From: Anaerovibrio sp.
Lineage (GTDB): Bacteria; Bacillota; Negativicutes; Selenomonadales; Selenomonadaceae
Assembly (NCBI GenBank): GCA_016302095.1
Contig: JAEDOE010000025.1
Location: forward strand, 1 to 9,785
Direction: 5' to 3'
Length of the DNA stretch: 9,785 nt
Shown here: positions 1 through 6,317 of the stretch, in pieces
How positions within the stretch are numbered: position 1 is the first letter of the stretch
Layout of the letters: each line of letters starts with the position of its first letter
Made by a program: the position numbers and the translations under genes
Notes under the pieces: generated by a model
Seen by the model: only the letters and a program-made list of their open reading frames with translations
What the model was told of the DNA's origin: nothing
Database searches by the model: none

Positions 1-37
1 ATTTTTGCTATTTTGAAAGCTTTTCTCATTATTCTAT

Positions 38-66
38 TTGTATTTTATCATTTAATATGCTAAATT
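38..66 (+). promoter_or_regulatory. Possible promoter of the zinc-type binding protein gene
   Basis: A TTGTAT hexamer (38-43) lies 17 nt before TAAATT (61-66), which is preceded by a TG at 58-59 as in extended -10 elements. Each hexamer matches the sigma-A consensus at only four of six positions, so this is a weak call. The rest of 1-151 is AT-rich and holds no gene. A loose GTAA-N11-TTAC inverted pair (108-126) could be part of a metal-regulator site, but it is too degenerate to name. Confidence 0.3.
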
Positions 67-151
67 ATAGAAAGGGCATGTTTTTTCGCTACCAGACAAT
101 ATATGCCGTAACCACTAATATATTACTTACTACACAATAAGGAGACTTCTC

Positions 152-1060
152 ATGAAAAAAATACTTTATCTTTTTACCGCTATCCTGCTGCTCTCCGCCA
201 CCCTGCTGACGGGCTGCGGGCAAAACAGCACCGCAGATAATGGCCAAAAAGCTGACGGCAAGTTCCGCATTGTTACATCCTTTTATCCTGTCTATATCGC
301 TACCGCCAATATCACCAAGGGCGTGGACGGCGTAGAGGTCATCAACATGACCAAGCCACAGACCGGCTGCCTCCATGATTATCAGCTCACCACTGACGAC
401 ATGAAAACCCTGGACCAGGCAGATGCCTTTGTTGCCAACGGTGCCGGCATGGAGGCCTTCCTGGACAAGGTCATCAATGAGCACAAGAACCTGAAGGTCA
501 TTGATGCTTCCAAGGATATTGAGCTTTTGCAGGATGAGGAAGGCGAGAATCCTCATGTGTGGCTGAGCATCACCGATGCCATCCGCCAGGTGGACAACAT
601 TGCTGCCCAGCTGGCAGAGGCTGACCCGGAGCATGCCGCAGCCTACAAAGCTAATGCCGTAGCCTACACAGACAAGCTGAAGGCCCTGCAGGCAAAGCTC
701 CATGCCGAGCTGGACGCCCTGCCGCATCGCGACATAGTAACCTTCCATGAGGCCTTCCCGTATTTTGCCAAGGAATTCAACCTGAACATCGTCAAGGTAA
801 TTGAGCGTGAGCCTGGCACCGAGCCGACTCCATCCGAGCTGCAGGAAACTATTGAGGAAGTAAACAAGCTGCCGGTGAAGGTGCTGTTCACCGAGCCTCA
901 GTATTCCCCAGCCGCTGCTGAAACTATCAGCCGGGAGACAGGTGCCAAAATCTACTCCCTTGACCCGGTGGTAACAGGCGAAGCCAACGAGGCTGCACTG
1001 GATGCCTACATCACCACCATGGAGAAGAATGCCGCTGTCCTGAAGGAAGCATTGCAGTAA
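152..1060 (+). CDS. znuA: Zinc-type metal ABC transporter substrate-binding lipoprotein (ZnuA/TroA family)
   Basis: The 302-residue product is a cluster A-I (ZnuA/TroA/PsaA-like) metal-binding lipoprotein that would capture a divalent metal outside the membrane and pass it to an ABC permease. The N-terminus is a lipoprotein signal ending in the lipobox LTGC, with C22 as the lipidated cysteine. Likely metal ligands are H75 (CLHDYQ), H135 (NPHVW), H199 (TFHEAF) and an acidic residue near D271 (SLDPV). Three histidines is the pattern usual for zinc members; manganese members tend to have Glu in the third place. The His-rich loop of many ZnuA proteins is missing. AAGGAG at 139-144 sits 7 nt before the ATG. 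No permease or ATPase partner follows; the gene looks monocistronic. The family call is firm, but the metal is inferred and nickel is an alternative given the neighbours. Confidence 0.9.
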   Translation: MKKILYLFTAILLLSATLLTGCGQNSTADNGQKADGKFRIVTSFYPVYIATANITKGVDGVEVINMTKPQTGCLHDYQLTTDDMKTLDQADAFVANGAGMEAFLDKVINEHKNLKVIDASKDIELLQDEEGENPHVWLSITDAIRQVDNIAAQLAEADPEHAAAYKANAVAYTDKLKALQAKLHAELDALPHRDIVTFHEAFPYFAKEFNLNIVKVIEREPGTEPTPSELQETIEEVNKLPVKVLFTEPQYSPAAAETISRETGAKIYSLDPVVTGEANEAALDAYITTMEKNAAVLKEALQ

Positions 1061-1078
1061 TACAGTAATACAGTAATC
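1055..1078 (+). repeat. Three tandem 8-nt repeats across the stop codon
   Basis: CAGTAATA occurs at 1055-1062 and 1063-1070, and CAGTAATC at 1071-1078. The first copy contains the TAA stop of the upstream gene (1058-1060). This looks like a small slippage expansion just behind the gene and leaves the protein unchanged. Confidence 0.7.
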
Positions 1079-1081
1079 CGC

Positions 1082-1125
1082 AAATCCCCCCAATGCAGGT
1101 GCATCAGCCTGTATCGGGGGGATTT
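1082..1125 (+). terminator. Hairpin terminator of the binding-protein gene
   Basis: AAATCCCCCC (1082-1091) pairs with GGGGGGATTT (1116-1125). The stem continues, after one mismatch, with ATGCAGG (1093-1099) against CCTGTAT (1108-1114) around the loop TGCATCAG. It lies 21 nt after the stop. The T-tract after it is poor (ATATT), so it may terminate weakly or mainly protect the 3' end. Confidence 0.65.
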
Positions 1126-1176
1126 ATATTGCAATAAACCGGTATTGCAGCCAGCTTATTATTGCAGCAAATTTGC

Positions 1177-1208
1177 AAAAAAAATCGCCAGGGAGCATGC
1201 TCCCCGGC
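1177..1208 (-). terminator. Rho-independent terminator of larA
   Basis: On the minus strand, GCCGGGGAGC pairs with GCTCCCTGGC (22 nt, + positions 1187-1208, one G-U pair). It is followed by GA and a run of eight T (complement of A at 1177-1184). It lies about 20 nt beyond the larA stop and is a strong intrinsic terminator. Together with the hairpin at 1082-1125 it separates the two convergent genes. Between the hairpins TATTGCA appears three times (1127, 1143, 1160), with no clear role. Confidence 0.88.
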
Positions 1209-1229
1209 ACATAGCATGAAAATATTATT

Positions 1230-2507
1230 TTAGGCGGTGCGAACAATAACCGATACTCCATCGGGAATTACTGTCACACTGGCGTTATTACCCTTTATCT
1301 CAAAAGCACGCTGCAATGCTTCCTGGAAAGTAGCCGCATGCTCCATGTGCATTTCCTTTATCATCTCAGGGCTGCACATGTCAGTCACCATAATCACGGT
1401 AAATTTATCCAAAATCCTGGCCAGAATCTGCATTTCCCACTGGTCAGGGATGGTTTCATTCCTTGGCACCTTGGCAATACGCTCCAAAAGAGCATGAGGA
1501 CTTGCCGCATCCCGGAGATTTTCATAGAAGGACTGGCCGCCATGGCCGTCGTTGCAGGCGGAAACCATGATGATGACACCGCCCTCCTTGCAATTTGCCT
1601 CGGCAGCAGTCATGCCCTTTACAGACTGATAGATATTCTGATCCAGCGGATAACCGCCGTTAGTAGTCACCACAATATCAGAAGGATTTGCCTTGACCTC
1701 CGCCATCTTCAGCACAAACTCGCAGCCTGTCACATGAGCCTGCTCGCTATCACCGGCAAAGGCACCGATAACCTTCTTATCCGCATCAATGACCACGTTC
1801 AGAATGAATGACAGTTTTGCCTGCTGAGCCGCGTAGAGCATATCGCGATGGATAGGATTGTTCTTCAGGATGCCCGTCCTGGCATAAGGGCTGGCAATAA
1901 ACTCACTGCAATGATTTGCCATCACGGTAGTCGCAGAGGCAATGCCCGGCAGAATGCTCTTTCTGCCGCCAGAGAAGCCTGCAAAGAAATGGGACTCAAT
2001 AAAGCCCTCGGCTATCAGAAGGTCAGTATCAATGGCGAGGCGGTTCAGCTTCAAAGCGCCCCCTGACGGCAACGTCCCCAGGTCTGCCATACCGGCATCA
2101 TCACGGGAATCATGGACAATAATCTTTTCCTCCGCCACAATCTTCTCGCCATACTTCTGCACCAATTCCTCATGGGTAGTAGCCCGATGAAAGCCCGTGG
2201 CAATCAGGATGGTAATATCAATCTCAGGATTTGCCTCACGGATCCTTCTCAGCAGGATAGGCATCGTCACATGGCTCGGCACAGGCCTGGTGTGGTCGCT
2301 GGAAATGATGACCATGGATTTCTTGCCCTTGACCAGCTCCTCCAGGGACTGGCTGCCAATGGGATTATCCAGGGCGCGCTCCACGATCTCCTGCTCCGTT
2401 CCCTCCATGCGGCAGCCTGCCGGATCAGACTCCAGCACCCCCTGGAAATTCTCGTCAGGAATCTCAATATTCATCCGAATTTTGTTATAAGGAATTTTCA
2501 ACTCCAT
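1230..2507 (-). CDS. larA: Nickel-pincer lactate racemase family protein LarA
   Basis: LarA interconverts D- and L-lactate in the cytoplasm by hydride transfer, using a nickel-pincer nucleotide (NPN) bound to a lysine. From the ATG at 2507 the protein has 425 residues, close to the 424 I recall for Lactiplantibacillus LarA. Its motifs fall in register with that enzyme, offset by one: D71/R74 (SDHTRPVP), catalytic H107 (TGFHR) and H173 (ESHFF), NPN-lysine K183 (GGRKS), nickel ligand H199 (ANHC), and Q294/K297 (YQSVKG). An upstream in-frame GTG (2516) is rejected: the GGGGG ribosome site at 2519-2523 lies only 2 nt from it but 11 nt from the ATG. The gene is divergent from the nickel importer genes, which supports a nickel enzyme. 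LarA homologues racemise or epimerise other 2-hydroxy acids too, so lactate as substrate is likely but not certain. Confidence 0.9.
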   Translation of the reverse strand: MELKIPYNKIRMNIEIPDENFQGVLESDPAGCRMEGTEQEIVERALDNPIGSQSLEELVKGKKSMVIISSDHTRPVPSHVTMPILLRRIREANPEIDITILIATGFHRATTHEELVQKYGEKIVAEEKIIVHDSRDDAGMADLGTLPSGGALKLNRLAIDTDLLIAEGFIESHFFAGFSGGRKSILPGIASATTVMANHCSEFIASPYARTGILKNNPIHRDMLYAAQQAKLSFILNVVIDADKKVIGAFAGDSEQAHVTGCEFVLKMAEVKANPSDIVVTTNGGYPLDQNIYQSVKGMTAAEANCKEGGVIIMVSACNDGHGGQSFYENLRDAASPHALLERIAKVPRNETIPDQWEMQILARILDKFTVIMVTDMCSPEMIKEMHMEHAATFQEALQRAFEIKGNNASVTVIPDGVSVIVRTA

Positions 2508-2578
2508 AAAAGACACTTCCCCCTTCTATTACCCTTTACACCCCAACTTCTCTCTCAATTGCGAATTATTTAATATTG

Positions 2579-2607
2579 ATTATACAGCAAATACAATCAT
2601 TTGGCAA
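2579..2607 (-). promoter_or_regulatory. Promoter of larA
   Basis: On the minus strand, TTGCCA (2607-2602) lies 17 nt before a perfect TATAAT (2584-2579). Transcription should start near 2572, giving a leader of about 65 nt. A TTGAT/ATCAA-rich stretch at 2573-2610 holds an ATATTG-N26-CAATAT inverted pair that brackets both hexamers; it could be a regulator site, but this is weak. Confidence 0.72.
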
Positions 2608-2661
2608 TATGTTTTTCAAAAATTCATCTAACAAATTTCTGGCATTTTTCTGCATATTTTC

Positions 2662-2690
2662 GTGACAAAATTACGCTTGTACGATATAAT
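2662..2690 (+). promoter_or_regulatory. Promoter of larMN-larQ-larO
   Basis: GTGACA (2662-2667, five of six consensus bases) stands 17 nt before a perfect TATAAT (2685-2690). The start site would be near 2697, inside the repeat array, so a protein bound to the array would block it. Two more TATAAT copies (2696-2701, 2711-2716) lie within the repeats but lack a good -35. The -35 boxes of this promoter and the larA promoter are about 55 bp apart. Confidence 0.72.
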
Positions 2691-2742
2691 TACGATATAA
2701 TCTTGCATGATATAATTATGATGTAACTTTGTACGGTGTAAT
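2676..2742 (+). repeat. 26-nt tandem array of 10-nt direct repeats, likely operator
   Basis: Five direct copies of a 10-mer with consensus ACGATATAAT start at 2681, 2692, 2707, 2718 and 2733. The first two are identical; the others are ATGATATAAT, ATGATGTAAC and ACGGTGTAAT. Spacings alternate 11, 15, 11, 15. This forms 26-nt modules, each led by CTTGT, CTTGC or TTTGT (2676, 2702, 2728) with a pair of 10-mers behind; the third module is half complete and fades into the ribosome site. The array overlaps the -10 box and start of the importer promoter. I infer a cooperative repressor site, probably responding to nickel or lactate; the sequence does not name the protein. Confidence 0.8.
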
Positions 2743-2747
2743 ATTGT

Positions 2748-2753
2748 AAGGAG
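2748..2753 (+). promoter_or_regulatory. Ribosome binding site that fixes the larMN start
   Basis: AAGGAG ends 8 nt before the ATG at 2762. An in-frame GTG at 2753 overlaps this site and so cannot be the start. The ATG start also gives the MHIP N-terminus required in this family. Confidence 0.85.
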
Positions 2754-2761
2754 TGGAAACT

Positions 2762-3754
2762 ATGCACATCCCGGAAAACTATCTCAGCCCGAGTACCTGT
2801 GCGGTACTGACCGCAGCCATGGCACCTGTCTGGTACATGAGCCTGCAAAAAGTAAAAAAGGAACTGCCGCCGGAAAAGCTGTCCTTTTTGGGAGTTGCCG
2901 CTGCTTTTTCCTTTCTCGCCATGATGTTCAACATACCTTTGCCGGGCGGCACCACGGGACATGCTGTTGGCGGTACGCTGATTGCCCTGCTTTTCGGGCC
3001 CTATGCCGCCTGCCTTGCCGTCAGCGTGGCACTAATCGTGCAGGCGGTATTCTTCGGGGACGGAGGTATCCTTGCCATCGGCGCCAACTGCTTCAACATG
3101 GCATTCCTGCTGCCCTTTGCAGGCTATTATGCCTTTAGCCTGCTGAAAAAATGCTTCACCTCAGACGCGATGCTGCCTGTTTGCGCCGCAGTGGCCGGCT
3201 TCATCGGCATCAATGCAGCAGCCCTTGCCGCCGCCATAGAGTTCGGCATCCAGCCCCTGCTGTTCACCAATGAGCTGGGACAGGCGTTGTATTGCCCTTA
3301 TCCCCTTTCCATCTCCATTCCTGCTATGATGGCAGGCCACCTGACGATTTTCGGCATGGCAGAAGCAGTATTTACAGGTGCCATGCTGGCATATCTCACC
3401 AAGGCAGCACCGGCATTTTCCAGCAGCACCACCAGGTATGCTGACAAGAAAATCGGGGCTTCCATCGCCGCCCTGCTGGCACTTATTATCCTCTGCCCTC
3501 TCGGTCTCATTGCCGAAGGCACTGCCTGGGGGGAATGGGGCGCAGAAGAAATGGCTGCCCTGACAGAGAGCGGAGTTCCTCTCGGCTACACTCCTGAGGG
3601 CATGCTGGATGGTTTCAGCCTTGATGTGTGGTTCCCGGACTATGCCATCAGCGGCATGCCTGATGCCTTTGCCTATATCCTTTCGGCTATCATCGGCACT
3701 GCCATGCTGATTATTGCCTTCAAGCTCTGGAGCTCCTTTGCAGCAGCCAAGTAA
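2762..3754 (+). CDS. larMN: Nickel ECF transporter, fused substrate-binding/NikN component (LarMN/NikMN)
   Basis: This 330-residue membrane protein is the specificity unit of a group I energy-coupling-factor transporter for nickel or cobalt. It starts MHIPENYLSP. In NikM/CbiM proteins the free N-terminus, H2 and H67 bind the metal; here both H2 and H67 (TTGHAVGG) are present, which also fixes the start. Residues 1-215 form the CbiM/NikM-like core with about six membrane segments. Residues 229-322 are a NikN-like tail with two membrane segments and the external GTAWGEWG stretch, so M and N are fused. The MHIP-Y-LSP start and fusion favour nickel over cobalt. It heads an operon with LarQ and LarO, 98 nt before larQ, divergent from larA. 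A nickel-for-LarA role is inferred from this context and from the known lar operon. Confidence 0.9.
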   Translation: MHIPENYLSPSTCAVLTAAMAPVWYMSLQKVKKELPPEKLSFLGVAAAFSFLAMMFNIPLPGGTTGHAVGGTLIALLFGPYAACLAVSVALIVQAVFFGDGGILAIGANCFNMAFLLPFAGYYAFSLLKKCFTSDAMLPVCAAVAGFIGINAAALAAAIEFGIQPLLFTNELGQALYCPYPLSISIPAMMAGHLTIFGMAEAVFTGAMLAYLTKAAPAFSSSTTRYADKKIGASIAALLALIILCPLGLIAEGTAWGEWGAEEMAALTESGVPLGYTPEGMLDGFSLDVWFPDYAISGMPDAFAYILSAIIGTAMLIIAFKLWSSFAAAK

Positions 3755-3852
3755 TAAAACCCCCATAGCCCCATAGACAGCATAGACACCATATCACCTC
3801 ATGCCGCCCCCTGCGTTTCTGCAAAACAATAAAAATACAAGGGGATATTGCC

Positions 3853-4656
3853 ATGCAGCTTCCTGACTGGCTAAAAAATGAAGAACAATATATTCCTGGC
3901 AAGGACCGTGACTATTTTATCTCCCGGTCCTTTTTGCGTATCACCGCTGTCCTTGCCAAATACGGATATCAGCCCGCTTTCTTGCAGGAAAAATTCTGTC
4001 CTTCCCCTATGGCAGCCCTGCTGTTTCTGCTTGGTCTCATCCTGCTGGCTGTTACCAGCAGCCAGCCTTATTTTCTCTACACTCTGGCAGCCCTGCTCTT
4101 GTCCCTGCTTGCCCTGCAGGATGGCGTTATGATAAGGCAACTGCTGCTGCCGCCGGTTCTGGCGGCAGCCTTTTCCCTGCTTATCCTGCTGCCGGCAATT
4201 CTTTTCACTGCCAATCCCCTCACTCTGCTGCTGCCCTGCAAAACCTTCCTTACGGTACTGGCTTCCGGCCTCTTTGCCAGCCTGTACTCCTGGAACAGGA
4301 TTACCGCCGCCATCAGCTGGTTTCACGTTCCCCAGCTCTTGATCTTCATTCTGGATACCGCCCTGAGATATATTTTCCTGCTGGGAAACCTTTCCCGTGA
4401 CTTTCTGACAGCCCTGAGGCTGCGCTCCATCGGCTGCAATCACCAGAAGTCACGAGCGATGGCAGGGATAACAGGCAACCTTTTCCTCAAATCCCAGGAA
4501 ATGTCCCAGGAAATGTATCACGCCATGCAATGCCGCGGCTTCACCGGCACCTACCCCCACAGCCACCAGCTGCCCTGGAAAGGGGCGGACATTGTCCTTC
4601 TGCTGCTATTTGCCCTCCTGCTTTTTATCTACCTGAGATTGGAGCTGCTCCTATGA
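3853..4656 (+). CDS. larQ: ECF transporter transmembrane T component (LarQ/NikQ/CbiQ)
   Basis: The 267-residue membrane protein is the EcfT-type scaffold linking LarMN to the ATPase LarO. Hydrophobic helices span roughly 52-67, 73-90, 98-118, 126-146 and 246-262. Between the fourth and last lie the two coupling-helix motifs typical of CbiQ/EcfT: ALRLRSIG (187-194) and AMQCRGFTG (224-232), each with the conserved Arg that docks in the ATPase groove. A soluble N-terminal stretch (1-50) precedes the first helix, as in CbiQ proteins. AAGGGG at 3839-3844 lies 8 nt before the ATG. The stop TGA (4654-4656) overlaps the larO start in an ATGA junction, so translation of the two is probably coupled. 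Confidence 0.88.
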   Translation: MQLPDWLKNEEQYIPGKDRDYFISRSFLRITAVLAKYGYQPAFLQEKFCPSPMAALLFLLGLILLAVTSSQPYFLYTLAALLLSLLALQDGVMIRQLLLPPVLAAAFSLLILLPAILFTANPLTLLLPCKTFLTVLASGLFASLYSWNRITAAISWFHVPQLLIFILDTALRYIFLLGNLSRDFLTALRLRSIGCNHQKSRAMAGITGNLFLKSQEMSQEMYHAMQCRGFTGTYPHSHQLPWKGADIVLLLLFALLLFIYLRLELLL

Positions 4657-5444
4657 AAGACATCTTATGCCATGCGGCAAACACAATAAGCATCCTGCAA
4701 AACAGGCCGGGCACAATGGCCACATCATCCAAGGGGAGAGATGGGATATATCCATCATATCCATCACGCCAGGCAATGAATGGCACTGGCACAACTGTCA
4801 TTGAGCTGAAGGACATCGAATTTGGCTACCTGCCGGGGCAATCCGTACTGCATCGCCTCAGCCTGAAGGTAAATGCCGGTGCTGCCCTGCAGCTGACTGG
4901 TGCCAACGGCTGCGGCAAGACCACCCTCATCAGGCTGCTGAACGGCATCGCCTTTCCTGACAAGGGCACCTACCTCTTTATGGGGGAGCCGGTCACAAAG
5001 CAAAGGCTGGCAGATAGTGCCTACGCCAAATGGTTTCACCAAAAAATCGGCTATGTCTGGCAGAACCCCGATGCCCAGCTCTTTTGCAGCAGCGTGGAGG
5101 AAGAAATCGCCTTCGGCCCTGCCCAGATGGGGCTGTCCCCGGCAGAAATCCGCCAGCGGACTGATGATACCCTGGCACTTCTCCATATAGAGCATTTACG
5201 CCATCGTGCCCCCTACACCCTCAGCGGCGGTGAAAAGAAAAAGACCGCCATCGGCACCATCCTGGCCATCAATCCCCAGATATGGGTGCTGGACGAGCCC
5301 ATGAACGACCTGGATGCCGCAGCTCAGCTGTGGCTTGCCGACCTTCTGTACAGCCTGCAAAAAGCAGGCAAAACCATCATCTTTACATCTCACGAGCAGC
5401 AGCTGGCCGCCACCCTCCATGCAACCAAAAAAGACTTAGCCTGA
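4653..5444 (+). CDS. larO: ECF transporter ATP-binding protein (LarO/NikO/CbiO), short C-terminus
   Basis: The 263-residue ABC ATPase powers LarMN-LarQ at the inner membrane face. It shows Walker A GANGCGKTT (83-91), Q-loop Q137 (VWQNPDAQLF), signature LSGGE (190-194), Walker B WVLDEP with catalytic E215, D-loop NDLD and H-loop H247. The start at 4653 is chosen from the ATGA overlap with larQ and GGAG (4641-4644) 8 nt upstream; a longer frame open from 4530 runs inside larQ. Two oddities stand out. About 47 residues precede the ABC domain, with a YPSYPS repeat. Only 16 residues follow H247, whereas family members usually carry further strands (the ADRI-VL-G region) and a C-terminal helical part. 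The last codons form one arm of the terminator hairpin, and the stop lies at its loop. All catalytic motifs remain, so activity is plausible but unproved. Confidence 0.85.
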   Translation: MKDILCHAANTISILQNRPGTMATSSKGRDGIYPSYPSRQAMNGTGTTVIELKDIEFGYLPGQSVLHRLSLKVNAGAALQLTGANGCGKTTLIRLLNGIAFPDKGTYLFMGEPVTKQRLADSAYAKWFHQKIGYVWQNPDAQLFCSSVEEEIAFGPAQMGLSPAEIRQRTDDTLALLHIEHLRHRAPYTLSGGEKKKTAIGTILAINPQIWVLDEPMNDLDAAAQLWLADLLYSLQKAGKTIIFTSHEQQLAATLHATKKDLA

Positions 5445-5463
5445 CCAGAGGCTAAGTCTTTTT
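5427..5463. terminator. Bidirectional terminator between larO and gntR
   Basis: AAAAAGACTTAGCCT (5428-5442) pairs perfectly with AGGCTAAGTCTTTTT (5449-5463) around the loop GACCAG: a 15-bp stem with a T-run on the right for the plus strand and an A-run on the left that is a T-run for the minus strand. It serves both convergent transcripts. The left arm encodes the last residues of LarO. The gap to gntR (5464-5528) holds nothing else I can recognise. Confidence 0.93.
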
Positions 5464-5528
5464 ACAATTTTACAAATTTGCAGTCATTCAGGCAGCTGCT
5501 TCCATTTAGGCACTCCGCCCCGGCTATC

Positions 5529-6239
5529 TCAATGGATGCTGACAGCCCGGAACACGCTGGTATCAGCCCGATGCCGCGACTTGGAATACTCAAAGGGCCT
5601 GCCATCACTGAGAAAAGCCACCTGTGCCACCTGCAGCACCGGCAGCACGCCCTCAATCTGCAAGAACTCCTTCTCCTCCTCCGTAGGCATATCGGCGCTG
5701 ACTGTGCGGTGGGCAGACTGGATTTGCAGCTTCAGGGTATTCTCGATATGGTTGTAGATGGAGTTCATCAGCACCTCCTGCTTGATGCCGGGGATCACCT
5801 CGATAGGCATCTGGGTGTACTCCACATTCTCAGGCTTGCCGTCCAGATAGCGGATACGGATGATATCATATACAAAATCCTCCGTGGAAATCTTCAGCTT
5901 CTCCGCAACCTCCGGGCTAGGATGCACTATCTCGAATTTCTTCACATCGGTGCTGACCTGATGGCCCTGATGGGTATTGCTGAAGCCGCCAAACTGGCCG
6001 CACATGCCCACATTCTCCACATCCTCCTCCTGCACCCCCTTCACGAAGGTGCCGGAGCCCCGGCGCTTCACTACCAGCCCCTGCTTCACCAGCTCATCCA
6101 CGGCACGCTTCACCGTAATGCGGCTGACACCGTACTGGGCACACATTTCCTTTTCCAGTGCCAGCTGGCTGCCAGGCTCATACTTGCCGCTGGCAATATC
6201 ATTATAAATATCCTGTGCAATCTGTTCATACTTATTCAT
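5529..6239 (-). CDS. GntR/HutC-family transcriptional regulator with UTRA domain
   Basis: The 236-residue protein has an N-terminal winged helix-turn-helix of the GntR type (about 3-70), with the helix GVSRITVKRAVDELVKQGLV (37-56) and the wing RRGSGTFV (59-66). A UTRA effector domain follows (about 80-232) and contains the usual YIIR-R-like strand (VYDIIRIRYLDG), the PIEVIPG segment and the closing PFEYSKSRHRAD. HutC-group members bind small ligands, often phosphosugars, and most repress neighbouring sugar genes. Its place right after a GH1/PTS cluster on the same strand suggests it controls that cluster and itself; the ligand is probably a phosphorylated beta-glucoside or glucose-6-phosphate (inference). 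AAGGGG lies 9 nt before the ATG. It has its own promoter and is separated from the GH1 gene by a terminator. Confidence 0.9.
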   Translation of the reverse strand: MNKYEQIAQDIYNDIASGKYEPGSQLALEKEMCAQYGVSRITVKRAVDELVKQGLVVKRRGSGTFVKGVQEEDVENVGMCGQFGGFSNTHQGHQVSTDVKKFEIVHPSPEVAEKLKISTEDFVYDIIRIRYLDGKPENVEYTQMPIEVIPGIKQEVLMNSIYNHIENTLKLQIQSAHRTVSADMPTEEEKEFLQIEGVLPVLQVAQVAFLSDGRPFEYSKSRHRADTSVFRAVSIH

Positions 6240-6308
6240 ACAGCTTTACCCCTTATCTATATATTTGCAATACTTACCACAATGTATTCGCATAGCTTTC
6301 TTTTAGAC

Positions 6309-6317
6309 ATTATATCA
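6309..6317 (-). promoter_or_regulatory. Extended -10 promoter of gntR
   Basis: The minus strand reads TGATATAAT (6317-6309): a perfect TATAAT with the TGN extension. No good -35 is present at 16-18 nt, as is common for extended -10 promoters. Transcription would start near 6302, giving a leader of about 60 nt. Confidence 0.6.

Noticed and set aside
89..1093. A 334-codon open frame on the minus strand, antisense to the metal-binding lipoprotein gene
   Set aside because: The plus-strand gene has a lipobox, conserved metal ligands, a ribosome site and a terminator. The reverse frame has none of these.
2508..2516. GTG start for larA three codons upstream
   Set aside because: The ribosome site is only 2 nt from the GTG but 11 nt from the ATG at 2507, and the ATG start gives motif numbering one residue from the known enzyme.
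2676..2742. CRISPR-like array
   Set aside because: The repeats are 10 nt long and the spacers only 1 and 5 nt. There are no cas genes. It fits a promoter operator better.
2573..2742. NikR operator
   Set aside because: I looked for GTATGA-N16-TCATAC and TATTATT-like dyads with long spacers. The striking elements here are direct repeats and no proper dyad of those types was found.
4530..4652. Longer in-frame start for larO inside larQ
   Set aside because: It would overlap larQ by more than 120 nt with no ribosome site. The ATGA overlap at 4653 has GGAG at 8 nt.
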